From: an uncultured Bacteroidia bacterium
GTDB taxonomy: Bacteria; Bacteroidota; Bacteroidia; Bacteroidales; UBA932
DNA: 64,000 nucleotides
Direction: 5' to 3'
NCBI GenBank assembly: GCA_902774045.1
Contig: CACYGW010000007.1
Coordinates: forward strand, 37,920-101,919
Below, piece after piece: positions 16,391-25,594 of this stretch. Made by a program: the position numbers and the translations under genes. Under the pieces are notes generated by a model. It saw only the letters and a program-made list of their open reading frames with translations. It ran no database searches and was not told where the DNA came from. The stretch's first letter is position 1. Each line of letters begins with the position of its first letter.

Positions 16391-19288
16391 TTAGAATCTG
16401 AAATAAATGTTCAACATATAATTGATTCCACTCATATAGAAGTACTTGGAGTCGAACCTATAGTACCTGTCCTTGTTAACGGTCTTGTCAACAAGACGGG
16501 TCTGCTCATAACCGCCGGTCTTCACATCCTTCTTGTTAAGAACATTCTTAACATTAAGGGAGAATCCAAGCTGATACTTATACTTGATATACCAGGACTT
16601 GCCCACGGAGAAGTTAACCAGGTAAACAGGGTCGAACTTTTCCTGAGCGGCCATATACATAACCTCGTCAAGAGTAGCAATCTTGTCGGCCCCGGAGGTG
16701 GCCATATCGGTACGATACAGAGGGTTCATGTCCAGGTAAGCCTTGTCGAAGTAGTTTACGTCAGCATCGACAAACCAGTAGTTTTTATTCCAATTAAGGC
16801 CGATACTGCCCGCAATCTGAGGAGAGCCGGCAACATAATGCTTCTTGGTTTTGCCGTCCTCGATGGGATGGCTCTTCCAATAAGGAAGCACTACGCCCCA
16901 GGTATCCTGTACAACGGCTGCACTGTTGTCATAGGTCTGATACATCTTGGGGTTCGATGTGTAAATATAGTCGCCCCAGCTGAATACGCCTTGGAGGGAA
17001 ATAGCCTCCAAAGGAGTAGGAACCTTGAAGCCAAGCTCAACACCCATATGGCGCTCGTTCATTCCGCTCATGGCAAAATTTGTAAAGGTATTAAGAGCGT
17101 CGTCATAGAAGCTCATAACCTTGCTCTGGTCAGAAATCTCTGTATAGTAACCAGTTACGCGCACGTTGTATCCGGCGTTTGAGAACTGATAGTTAACGTC
17201 GCCGGTGAGAGTCTTGATGGTGGAAGTCTCCGGGGTAACGGAGTTTCTGGTTCTGGGAGAGATGAATACCTGGTTAAAGTTGGGAGCATCCACAAAGTAA
17301 CCGGCATTTGCATAAATGCGGTGTCCGCCCTTGAACACATACTCCAGATTAGCCTTTCCGGCATAGGTTACGAAGTCCTGAACCTTGGACTTTCCGTAAG
17401 AAGTGATGGGCTGGCCGTCAGAATCGTAATTGGTAATAATCTGGCCGTTATAAGTCATGACGGAGCCGGTCTCGGTAAGACCGGGGAACAAACCCTTGCG
17501 CACCAGACCCTCGCGCCAGAAAGCATTGTAACCAATGCGTCCGCCAAGGTTTATACGAAGGTTTTCGATAGAGAACCTTGTAGAGAGCCAGGCGGTGTAC
17601 CTGCGAATCTGGGCATAATAGTCGTACCCGTACTTGTCGCCCTTGTAAATCTTGGGAGAAGTTCCGTAGGTGAGGTAGTACTCAAGGTCGTTCTGCAACA
17701 TTGTGGGCGATGAGGCAAAGTCACGCTCTGCAAAGTTGTCTACGTCCACGAAGTAATCGCCGCCCAGAAGGTCGTTAAGCACCTTGTAATACTCTGTGCG
17801 GTTAACCTTGGCGTCAAGACCTCCGGTAAGAGTAACCTCCCGGGAGATTCTCCATTTGGTATTTAGCGCAAAGTTAAGGTCCTGCTGGTCTGTACGACGC
17901 TCTTCAAGAACATACTTTGAGCGCTTGGCACCATTCTCTATATTGAGAAGGTTTACGTTGTACAGCCTGTCCCAGTTAACGTGGGTAATGTTGTCCAGGT
18001 CCATAAGCCAGGCGTCGGTAGTCCACATAGCCTTGGACATATTAAGACGGTTGTAGTCCTCGTTGTCGTTCCAGAAGTAGCTGGGCAGGTTGCGGTAATA
18101 GTCCGGACGGGGATCAGCGGCATCGTACCAGTCAAGGGCTGTGTAACCATTCTTGCCAAAGCGGTAGAGAAGGGTTGCGCCCAGGCTGAAGTCCTGAGAA
18201 GGAGTAAAGTCGTAACGCACTACTGCAATGGGCTCGTGGGTCAGTCTGACGCGGCTGTTGCGAACCTTGCCGTTCTGATATCCCCAGTTGGAGTTATACA
18301 TATTATCACCCACAAGGTCATATACTTCCTGGGTAGATGCGTTCTGGGCTCCGCGCGCTCCGGGGGTTCCCATAAAGGCGAATCCCAGTTTGTGCTCGTC
18401 GTTGAACTTTTTCTCTGCCGATGCATAGTATGCGAAACTGCGATAGAACACGCCCTTAATCCAGTCGTTTCCGCCAAGACGGGCCGATGCACTTACGGCA
18501 TAGGACCAGCCGTCGTCCCTGGGACCGGAGGCGTATGTCATCATAAGGCGCAGGCGGTAAAGGGCGCTGTTGGTGAGCACGCTGCCCCTGAGGCCCTTAC
18601 GCACGTTGCCGGACATTACCGGGATGTTGGTAAGGCCGTTGTAACCGCCAAGACCAACGTCTCCAATCTCTGTACCGTTAACCGTTGTTTTTGTCCTTGT
18701 GGCCTCGTTAAGACCGCTCCACAAAGAGAAAGGGGAATATCCTGTAATGGCATCGTTCATCTTGACGCCAGCCAGATATACATCCTGGCTCTCTGAAGAA
18801 TAGCCTCTGGCACGGAAACGCACGGAAGAGAAGTTGTAACCGGCAATATTGTTAAAGACATCGTTCTGTCCAAAGAGGATAGCAGGATTGTCGGAATAAC
18901 CAGAGTCTTCCATATCAAAGTCCTCGAACAGCTCGTCGTTCGCCTCTTCTTTGATTCGGGACAGACGAATATTGAACAGATTTTTTACATAACCGCCGTT
19001 CACGGTTACGTTGATTGTGGTCTCAAGATAGCCGGGGGCAATCACAAGGAGGTCGTACATTCCGTCGTCAAGGTTGCTTATATGGAAGTTTCCCTGAGCA
19101 TCAGACACGGTAGAAGCCAGTTCCACGGCTCCGCGTGTAAGAGTAAGTGCGGCTCCCTCGATTGCGGCATTGTCGGTACGGCTTACAATCGTACCCTTTA
19201 CGCCTCCGGAGTAGGTCTGGGCCATAAGAGAGGCCCCAACCAGAAGAGACGCAAACGCCATAATCAATTTCTTATGCATATTAGTCAT
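16391..19288 (-). CDS. TonB-dependent receptor
   Basis: Outer-membrane import receptor of 965 residues. It has a signal peptide ending ASLMAQ, a carboxypeptidase-regulatory-like beta-sandwich (about residues 28-110), a plug (about 125-240, including VRFRARGYSSESQDVYLAGV) and a 22-strand-type barrel ending in the aromatic terminus NIYFRF. No SusD partner lies beside it; the OB-fold lipoproteins may take that place (inference). It starts 2 bp after the EEP nuclease gene (Met4, at 19279, is an alternative start) and is followed after 4 bp by the DUF5689 gene. The substrate is not readable from the sequence; the operon context points to DNA or RNA fragments. Confidence 0.92.
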   Translation of the reverse strand: MTNMHKKLIMAFASLLVGASLMAQTYSGGVKGTIVSRTDNAAIEGAALTLTRGAVELASTVSDAQGNFHISNLDDGMYDLLVIAPGYLETTINVTVNGGYVKNLFNIRLSRIKEEANDELFEDFDMEDSGYSDNPAILFGQNDVFNNIAGYNFSSVRFRARGYSSESQDVYLAGVKMNDAITGYSPFSLWSGLNEATRTKTTVNGTEIGDVGLGGYNGLTNIPVMSGNVRKGLRGSVLTNSALYRLRLMMTYASGPRDDGWSYAVSASARLGGNDWIKGVFYRSFAYYASAEKKFNDEHKLGFAFMGTPGARGAQNASTQEVYDLVGDNMYNSNWGYQNGKVRNSRVRLTHEPIAVVRYDFTPSQDFSLGATLLYRFGKNGYTALDWYDAADPRPDYYRNLPSYFWNDNEDYNRLNMSKAMWTTDAWLMDLDNITHVNWDRLYNVNLLNIENGAKRSKYVLEERRTDQQDLNFALNTKWRISREVTLTGGLDAKVNRTEYYKVLNDLLGGDYFVDVDNFAERDFASSPTMLQNDLEYYLTYGTSPKIYKGDKYGYDYYAQIRRYTAWLSTRFSIENLRINLGGRIGYNAFWREGLVRKGLFPGLTETGSVMTYNGQIITNYDSDGQPITSYGKSKVQDFVTYAGKANLEYVFKGGHRIYANAGYFVDAPNFNQVFISPRTRNSVTPETSTIKTLTGDVNYQFSNAGYNVRVTGYYTEISDQSKVMSFYDDALNTFTNFAMSGMNERHMGVELGFKVPTPLEAISLQGVFSWGDYIYTSNPKMYQTYDNSAAVVQDTWGVVLPYWKSHPIEDGKTKKHYVAGSPQIAGSIGLNWNKNYWFVDADVNYFDKAYLDMNPLYRTDMATSGADKIATLDEVMYMAAQEKFDPVYLVNFSVGKSWYIKYKYQLGFSLNVKNVLNKKDVKTGGYEQTRLVDKTVNKDRYYRFDSKYFYMSGINYMLNIYFRF

Positions 19289-19290
19289 TT

Positions 19291-20364
19291 CTATTTATTA
19301 CTTACCAGAATGTATGTAGGATAGTGGTCCGAGTATCCGCCCTTGAAGGTGCCTCCGGAGAAAGTCCTGAACGGGGTACCTGCATCGGGGCCGTCCTGCT
19401 GTACCATAAAGGGCTGGTTGAAGACGCGGCCGTAGAATTTTTTCTTAACTATCGGCCTAATTCTTAATCCGCCTTCGGGGGCCTTGGCAAGATTGTAATT
19501 GCATACTAGGATATCGTAGATATTCCACTCTCCGCGATAGGCCAAAGAGCCGTAGCCGGCTTTGAACATGGACAGGAAGGGGGAGAAAAAGTCCTCCGGG
19601 CCAACCTCGTCAATTGTCTCCTTGCCTCTCATATAGACAGCCATGCTGTCGTCGGTGGGATTATCGTTCATATCACCCATTGCCACTATCTTGATGCCGG
19701 GGAATTCTGCCTCCAGCAGCCTTGACTGCTCGTACATAATTTCACCGCCGCGGCTGCGAAGGTCTGAGCCCTTTCCTCCTATACGGGAAGGAAGGTGGGC
19801 CACAAAGAAAGCGAACATCTCGTCTCCCAGCATTCCGCGGACCATTAGGATGTCGCGGGTGCGGAAGTAGTCCTGCTCTTCCTGGGTAAGGGTAAATTCT
19901 ATCTTTTCGCTGTTGAAATCGAAAGGAATGGATTTGCTCTCTATAACTTTAAAGCACTCCGGACGATACAGCAGTGCAACGTCCACTCCACGGCGGTCGG
20001 GACCGTCGTAGTGTACAATCTGGAAGTTGGCGTCGGCAATGGCTGGTTCTGCCACCAGGTCCTCGAGAACGTGACGGTTCTCTATCTCGCTAACTCCAAG
20101 AACAGCGTGCCATACTTTGTTCTCGTCCTTCATAGCCCTTATTACGCGGGCCATATTTTTGAGTTTCTTCTGATACTTGACCTCTGTCCACTCATTGGAA
20201 CCGTCGGGCAGATACTGATAGTCGTTCTTACCCTCGTCGTGAACGGTGTCAAAGAGGTTCTCAAGATTGTAAAAACCAACGATATAGCTCTTCTTGCCGC
20301 CGGCAAAAGCAGAGTACGGTGCAAGTATCAAAAGGACTGCAAGTATGCAAATAGTCTTTTTCAT
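19291..20364 (-). CDS. endonuclease/exonuclease/phosphatase (EEP) family protein
   Basis: Member of the EEP (DNase I-like, Mg-dependent) fold, 357 residues. Catalytic motifs seen are FYNLENLFD near the N-terminus, the glutamate in GVSEIENRHVLEDL, HLPSRIGGKGSDLRSRG, GDMNDNP and the C-terminal SDHYPTY. The signal peptide ends SAFAGG and has no lipobox, so the enzyme is probably soluble in the periplasm, unlike the lipoprotein nuclease next to it. It would cut imported nucleic acid or release phosphate from it. Spacing is 5 bp after the NUC1 gene and 2 bp before the TonB receptor. Confidence 0.92.
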   Translation of the reverse strand: MKKTICILAVLLILAPYSAFAGGKKSYIVGFYNLENLFDTVHDEGKNDYQYLPDGSNEWTEVKYQKKLKNMARVIRAMKDENKVWHAVLGVSEIENRHVLEDLVAEPAIADANFQIVHYDGPDRRGVDVALLYRPECFKVIESKSIPFDFNSEKIEFTLTQEEQDYFRTRDILMVRGMLGDEMFAFFVAHLPSRIGGKGSDLRSRGGEIMYEQSRLLEAEFPGIKIVAMGDMNDNPTDDSMAVYMRGKETIDEVGPEDFFSPFLSMFKAGYGSLAYRGEWNIYDILVCNYNLAKAPEGGLRIRPIVKKKFYGRVFNQPFMVQQDGPDAGTPFRTFSGGTFKGGYSDHYPTYILVSNK

Positions 20365-20369
20365 AATCC

Positions 20370-21620
20370 TTATAGGGTTCCTGCCTCTTTTGCGGTGTTA
20401 GTAGACTTTACGATAGTTGCCTTGTCAGAGCCAATCTTGGCCGGGAGATTCACAAAGAGTTCATACCCCAGTATATTCTCAAGTTCTGATATTGATATTG
20501 ACATATCCATATCAAGGCTTGCATTATACTTGCCGGGGGCGCTGTACTCCTCGTGATCAAAGAAGAATGCGCATCCCGCATAGCCTTCGGTAGAAGTGTA
20601 TTTGGAAGAACTTGAGTTCTCGTGCATAAGAAGTGCCTTAAAGTATCCTGTAGGTACCGTTACTCTTCTGAAAGAAGCATCCAGGACATAATACTGGGCT
20701 CCCGTGGTAACGCATCCGGTAACCACATAAAGGGTATCGGTATAGGTCTTCTTTGCCCACTCGCGAACCTTACCCTCAAGGCTTGCCCACAGAGCTCCGT
20801 TAAAGTCGTTGTTCTGGGGAGTCATATTTACGCCGTAGAAGGTCTGAGCGTTGTCTGCAAAGGAGGTCTGACGGTCTGCAGAAGGGAGCTGATGGCCGCG
20901 TGCATACCAGCCATTGTTGCCGTCCTTGTATCCGGTAGATACGTTCTGCTGCTTGTCGGAAGGAAGCAGAGGGCACATTGACCAGGCGTTGGAACGGCCT
21001 GCACCGGAGCCTATCAGGGAGCTGTTTAGCGGATAGGCAACCCACTGGGATACAAGATTGTCGTAGTCCCAATAGAAGGTGTAATTGCGCCTGTGGTTTG
21101 CAAACCTTACCGTGTAAGCGTCATAACCGTCTGTCTCCGTGGTCTTGGGGAGTTCCAGCCAGCCGGCTGCAATAGCAGTGCTTCCGCCGGTGTCTATGTT
21201 GGCATCCTTGGTTCCCTTCTGGGAAACCTCCAGGACCTTGGTAGCCTTTCCGGATGCAAGAGTTATCTGTGCCGTACGGGTGTTTTCCTCTGCGTTTGCA
21301 AGGGAAATAACCACAACGGCTTCGGAGCCGGTTCCGGAAATGGAAGTGCTTCCGGCAGCGTCCTCGTCCCCGCTTATAATGGAGGATATTTTGGTCAAAA
21401 GCAGCCAGTCCTCAGAAGAAGTGAGAGTCCACTCCTCTCCTGCGCTGTAGCTAAGCATCTGTTTATAAGAGTCTACGGGAAGCGGAAGGGTGATAAGCCT
21501 CATGGCAAGTTCTACCTCAGGCTCCTTGTCTCCGTCACCACCCGAACAACTCACAGACGTTCCCGCCAGTGCTGCACCCAGCAGCACTGCGAGAAGTATA
21601 CTGTGTAATTTAGCAAACAT
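20370..21620 (-). CDS. BACON domain + DNA/RNA non-specific endonuclease (NUC1), lipoprotein
   Basis: Secreted sugar-non-specific nuclease of 416 residues. The signal ends GTSVSC with the lipid cysteine at about residue 25. A BACON-type beta-sandwich follows (about residues 35-135, ending AQITLASGKATKVLEVSQKG). The NUC1 beta-beta-metal domain carries the catalytic motif ARGHQLPSADRQ (about residues 240-252; canonical form DRGH) and the Mg-binding asparagines in NMTPQNNDFNGALW. The enzyme should cleave single- and double-stranded DNA and RNA at the cell surface. It lies between the OB-fold lipoproteins and the EEP protein in one operon. Activity is predicted; the first residue of the DRGH motif is Ala here. 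Confidence 0.92.
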   Translation of the reverse strand: MFAKLHSILLAVLLGAALAGTSVSCSGGDGDKEPEVELAMRLITLPLPVDSYKQMLSYSAGEEWTLTSSEDWLLLTKISSIISGDEDAAGSTSISGTGSEAVVVISLANAEENTRTAQITLASGKATKVLEVSQKGTKDANIDTGGSTAIAAGWLELPKTTETDGYDAYTVRFANHRRNYTFYWDYDNLVSQWVAYPLNSSLIGSGAGRSNAWSMCPLLPSDKQQNVSTGYKDGNNGWYARGHQLPSADRQTSFADNAQTFYGVNMTPQNNDFNGALWASLEGKVREWAKKTYTDTLYVVTGCVTTGAQYYVLDASFRRVTVPTGYFKALLMHENSSSSKYTSTEGYAGCAFFFDHEEYSAPGKYNASLDMDMSISISELENILGYELFVNLPAKIGSDKATIVKSTNTAKEAGTL

Positions 21621-21634
21621 AATCGACTCCTGTT

Positions 21635-24283
21635 TTATTCATAAACCACAACGGCAGATTTCATTCTTATCTGCGCCTCACTTGCCTGAAGTACAACCTT
21701 AGAAGCATCACCTTCCCAATCAAGGGTTGTAGAACCAACGGTAAATGTTCCGCTGCCCTCTACAATAGTCATATTCTTAAGATAACTAGCCGTAGTTGGA
21801 GTTATAACTATACTCTTGATTTTCTTTCCCTCGGGAGCGGTTATACAAAGAACCGTGCTCTTATAAACACGTATGTGATCTCCCTGTACATTAGAAGAAA
21901 CTGTGACTGCAGTGGTTGACTGATACTTATACATTGCAACCACAAAGTTCTGGGTTGTTGTTGTAACGCCACTGCCGTATGTATTGTCAGATTCCTCTGT
22001 CCAGGTAAGGCTGTTGTTAAGGCTAAGGGTTACTTCACTGCCCTGTCCGGTAGGATCGTCACCGCCAGGGTTGCCACCGCTGCCGGCACTCTCGCCGGTA
22101 TCGCCGTTAAGGGAATACAGATAGGCAGCGCCGGCTACGGTCTCGGGGGTGTTACCCTTGTAATTCATCAGCTTGCCGTAGATTATAACCTCATCTCCAA
22201 CTACGATGTCGGTCTGGCCTTCCTCGAACTTCTTGTTGCCAAGATACAGTACACGGAAGGCATAGAACTGGGAGCCCTCTTCCGTTCCGTCCTCTGAAAT
22301 ATAGAAGGAGGCGTTGCCATAAGTGCCGCCGGCGGTATAGGTACCGTTGTTTGCAATCTTGCTTATCTTACCCTTTACATATACCTCGTCTGTGCTCTGA
22401 TATTCCGTGTTGCTGGTCCAAGTAAGGTCTTTAACTGCATCGAATGCACCGGTAACAGTATAAGGATTTGCAAGAGTTCCTGCGCCATTGCCGCCACCTT
22501 CGCCGTTATCGCCGTTAAGGGAATACAGATAGGCAGCACCTGCTACGGTCTCGGGGGTATTACCCTTGTAATTCATCAGCTTGCCGTGAATTATAACCTC
22601 GTCTCCAACCACGATGTCGGTCTGGCCTTCCTCGAACTTCTTGTTGCCGAGATAAAGTACACGGAAAGCATAGAACTGGGTGCCGCTCTCTGTACCGTCC
22701 GCTGAAATGTAGAAGGATGCGTTGCCATAAGTGCCGCCGGCGGTATAGGTACCGTTGTTTGCAATCTTACTGATCTTACCCTTTACATATACCTCGTCTG
22801 TGCTATCGTATTCCGTGTTGCTGGTCCAGGTAAGGTCCTTAACTGCATCGGCTGCGCCGGCAGGAGTGTAAGGATCTTCAAGAGTACCGGAGCCCAGAGT
22901 CTCGTCGCCGCCGGGGTTGTCACCGCCGCCGGTACCAAGGTCTATACCATTTGTAAAGTCGATAGTTTCGCCGGCCTCTTCTGATGTACCTATGCGAAGG
23001 TCATCCAATCTGTAAGCAGAACCAACGGTTGTCTTGATATATACGTGGAGCGTGCTTGTTCCCTCGGGAAGAGTGAATACGGATGATGCCTTATCCCAGC
23101 GTCCGGCCTTGTCGCCTTCGGGGAATGCGTAATTCAGAGGCACCCACTTCTCACCATCGGCACTGATATAAACCAGCATCTCCTGATGATTGAAGGTGTT
23201 GTCGGATGCACCGTAGAGATATTTCTCGGATCCGAAGGAGAGTATGAAACTGCTGCCCTCAAGAGCTATGTCCTTAACCCAGATGTGAGCATCGGCACCA
23301 AAGAAGAGATTGTTGGAACCGGAACCTGAATAATCGGAATAGTTGCTGTTAGAAGCAGAGTTAGACCTGATGGATATTCCGGCAATGTCGTAAGATACAT
23401 CTGCTATACCGGAACCGGTCTCATTCTTCCAGCCCTCAAACTGGTCTGTATAAGGCCAGCTGCTGCCATTGCCATAAGTCTGGGTTGCTACTGACTTGTC
23501 AAAGTTATTAAAGTAAACGGTCTCGCCTGTGTCGCCGGTATCACCGCCGCCGGCAGAACCAACCTCGCCGTTAAGCATATAGATGTATCCTGTTCCGGTT
23601 ACGGTTTCCATAGTCTTGCCGTTGTAGTTAACAACCCTACCGGCTACTATAACCTCGTCTCCCTCCTTGATAGGCTTATCGTTATCTTTCCACTGCTTGT
23701 TGCCAAGATAGTAAACACGATAGCAGGTGAAGATATCGGAGCTGCCCTCGTCAGAAATAGTGAAGGTTGCATTTCCAAAGTCGGATGCGAACGGGGTTGC
23801 AATAGTGTTAATCTTGCCCTGAACGTAAACAACCTTGTCGCTCTCTGCCGTTCCAAGGGTCTGGATATAAGCCAGAACGCCGGCAACGGTGTAAGGATCT
23901 TCAACCACACCGGTACCCTCGCTCTTTTCTCCAAGTACACCTTCCTGGTTGATGGTAAGGGTCTTGGAATCGTATCCGATATCGAATCTTACGGTTGCGT
24001 TACGATTGTAACCCTCGTTCTCGAGAATAGTAACTGTTACCTGAGTTTCTTTGTAAGCATTTCCCTTGGGAGGATTTACTGCAACCCAGTCTGCGTTTGT
24101 GGATATGGACCAGTCACGTGTAGAATACACAGAAAGCACCGTGCTGCCCACGTTAGAGTCCAGAGCCAACTCTTTCTGAGAGATTTTTATCTCGGGAAGA
24201 CCGAGATCAAGTTCGTCATCCTGACAGCCTGCGAACAAAGCAACGCCGACAAGAAGAGAAAAGAATAAGTGTCTGAATTTCAT
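21635..24283 (-). CDS. BACON/triple OB-fold (YhcR-like)/anchor-J lipoprotein
   Basis: Large surface lipoprotein of 882 residues. The signal ends LFAGC, followed by QDDELD, an acidic surface-export pattern. Domains in order: BACON (about 28-115); OB-fold of the YhcR/DUF6359 type (about 125-240); a jelly-roll resembling choice-of-anchor J (about 250-440); two nearly identical OB-folds (about 456-591 and 592-727, repeat unit 136 residues); and a C-terminal beta domain (about 755-882). Gly/Asp/Asn-rich linkers join the domains. YhcR-type OB-folds occur next to nuclease domains in secreted nucleases; here they sit on a separate protein encoded just before the nuclease. A role in capturing DNA or RNA is inference. 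Spacing to its operon neighbours is 12-14 bp. Confidence 0.85.
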   Translation of the reverse strand: MKFRHLFFSLLVGVALFAGCQDDELDLGLPEIKISQKELALDSNVGSTVLSVYSTRDWSISTNADWVAVNPPKGNAYKETQVTVTILENEGYNRNATVRFDIGYDSKTLTINQEGVLGEKSEGTGVVEDPYTVAGVLAYIQTLGTAESDKVVYVQGKINTIATPFASDFGNATFTISDEGSSDIFTCYRVYYLGNKQWKDNDKPIKEGDEVIVAGRVVNYNGKTMETVTGTGYIYMLNGEVGSAGGGDTGDTGETVYFNNFDKSVATQTYGNGSSWPYTDQFEGWKNETGSGIADVSYDIAGISIRSNSASNSNYSDYSGSGSNNLFFGADAHIWVKDIALEGSSFILSFGSEKYLYGASDNTFNHQEMLVYISADGEKWVPLNYAFPEGDKAGRWDKASSVFTLPEGTSTLHVYIKTTVGSAYRLDDLRIGTSEEAGETIDFTNGIDLGTGGGDNPGGDETLGSGTLEDPYTPAGAADAVKDLTWTSNTEYDSTDEVYVKGKISKIANNGTYTAGGTYGNASFYISADGTESGTQFYAFRVLYLGNKKFEEGQTDIVVGDEVIIHGKLMNYKGNTPETVAGAAYLYSLNGDNGEGGGNGAGTLANPYTVTGAFDAVKDLTWTSNTEYQSTDEVYVKGKISKIANNGTYTAGGTYGNASFYISEDGTEEGSQFYAFRVLYLGNKKFEEGQTDIVVGDEVIIYGKLMNYKGNTPETVAGAAYLYSLNGDTGESAGSGGNPGGDDPTGQGSEVTLSLNNSLTWTEESDNTYGSGVTTTTQNFVVAMYKYQSTTAVTVSSNVQGDHIRVYKSTVLCITAPEGKKIKSIVITPTTASYLKNMTIVEGSGTFTVGSTTLDWEGDASKVVLQASEAQIRMKSAVVVYE
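22103..22918 (-). repeat. tandem duplication, two 408-bp units encoding OB-folds
   Basis: Copy A is 22103-22510 and copy B is 22511-about 22918, period 408 bp (136 codons, in frame). Long stretches are identical at the DNA level (for example GCCGTTAAGGGAATACAG starts both). Differences are mostly synonymous or at the linker ends. The high identity points to a recent duplication or ongoing gene conversion and makes this a site for copy-number change. Confidence 0.85.
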
Positions 24284-24295
24284 TTTATACTTGTT

Positions 24296-25591
24296 TTATT
24301 GTTTGCTTACAAAGTAGGCGCTCAGCACCTCTATCTTGCCGTTATATGAGCCGCGGTAACCAATGATGGTAATCTTGTCGCCTGCTGCAAGTCCAAGGCT
24401 TGCATAGCTCTTGTCGTTGGAAGCCCCGTAACCCAGTTCGGTAGCGGTAAGACCATAAACATATACGGTACCCGTATCATCTACAAGGTCAAAATTACCA
24501 TAGGTTGTGTTGATGGAGCCGCTTATCGTTCCGGTTAGCTGGTACTTCTGGGTGCTGGACTCGGGAACGGCCAAAAAGTCTGCAACGCTTATGGTAATGA
24601 CCTCTCCGCCGCCAGATGGCCCGGCCTGGGTCACCTTTATTTCCTGGCTTGCCACGGTAGAGCCGGAGGTTGCCGTTACGGTTATCTTGCCCTCGCGTGC
24701 ACTTCCATCGTTGGCTGCAGCCGTAAAGTTAAGGACGGTACCGCCTTCGACAGTGGAAATCCCAGTGAAGGCAAGCCACTGGGCGTCGGAAACAACCTTA
24801 AGGTCTCCGGTGTAGCTGACGCCAAGGGTAAAGTCTTCGCCCTGTGAACCCACATTCTTGGAAGTCTCAGCCACGGAAAGGATGGACTTCACGTGAGAAA
24901 TGTACTGTGCGTTAACTATTTCGGGAGCATTGTTATAGGTTGTCTTTGCTCCGTGAACTGTAAGAAGATCTCCTACGCTTATGCCCAGGGTACTGAACTT
25001 CTTAGGCTGCCCCTCAAGGTCAAGAATACCGTAAATGTAGATTTCTGCCGTGCCGTCGTTCAGGTATAGGTTTCCATAGGTTGTGTTCGCTATACGTGTA
25101 ACCGTACCGGTGAGCTCGTAAAGCTGGGCGCCGTCTGGCAGGGCGTTGAACTCTGCTACGGTAATGGTTCTAATCTCGTCCGAAGGCTTGTCAGGGTCTC
25201 CCTCCTGGCAAACGATGAAGCTGGTTGCTCCGCTTGCGCACTCTATGGAAACCTTGCCGTGACGGACACCGTTCATCTCACGGGATACATTGCCTTCCTC
25301 GTCATAAACAAAAGAATAGTTATCCTCGAATGTAAGAGTAACGGCGTCGTTGCCGGAGCCATATCTGGGGGTTGCCTTAATCCAGGTAGGAACCACAACA
25401 AGCCAGTCGCCGTCGGAGTTTACTTCAAACACGAAGGGTGTGGCATTTTCTGCCACAATCTCTACCTCCTCTGTCTGGGAAAGTGATACCCTGGAGGCAA
25501 GGTTTATATTCTCATCCTCGCAAGAAGGAAGAATGAGCAACATTGCTGCAAGTAAAAGAATTGCGCTAGTTATCTTTTTCATAACATTCAT
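24296..25591 (-). CDS. BACON-OB-BACON-OB surface lipoprotein
   Basis: Lipoprotein of 431 residues with a duplicated two-domain unit: BACON-like (about 30-130), OB-fold (about 138-232, TYGNLYLNDGTAEIYIYGIL), BACON-like (about 240-325) and OB-fold (about 330-431, TYGNFDLVDDTGTVYVYGLT). The signal ends ILPSC followed by EDEN, again an acidic surface-export pattern. No catalytic residues are evident, so it is probably a binding subunit. It starts 3 bp after the Oar-like receptor gene and precedes the larger OB-fold lipoprotein. Met4 (25582) is an alternative start. Confidence 0.85.
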   Translation of the reverse strand: MNVMKKITSAILLLAAMLLILPSCEDENINLASRVSLSQTEEVEIVAENATPFVFEVNSDGDWLVVVPTWIKATPRYGSGNDAVTLTFEDNYSFVYDEEGNVSREMNGVRHGKVSIECASGATSFIVCQEGDPDKPSDEIRTITVAEFNALPDGAQLYELTGTVTRIANTTYGNLYLNDGTAEIYIYGILDLEGQPKKFSTLGISVGDLLTVHGAKTTYNNAPEIVNAQYISHVKSILSVAETSKNVGSQGEDFTLGVSYTGDLKVVSDAQWLAFTGISTVEGGTVLNFTAAANDGSAREGKITVTATSGSTVASQEIKVTQAGPSGGGEVITISVADFLAVPESSTQKYQLTGTISGSINTTYGNFDLVDDTGTVYVYGLTATELGYGASNDKSYASLGLAAGDKITIIGYRGSYNGKIEVLSAYFVSKQ

Positions 25592-25594
25592 TCT

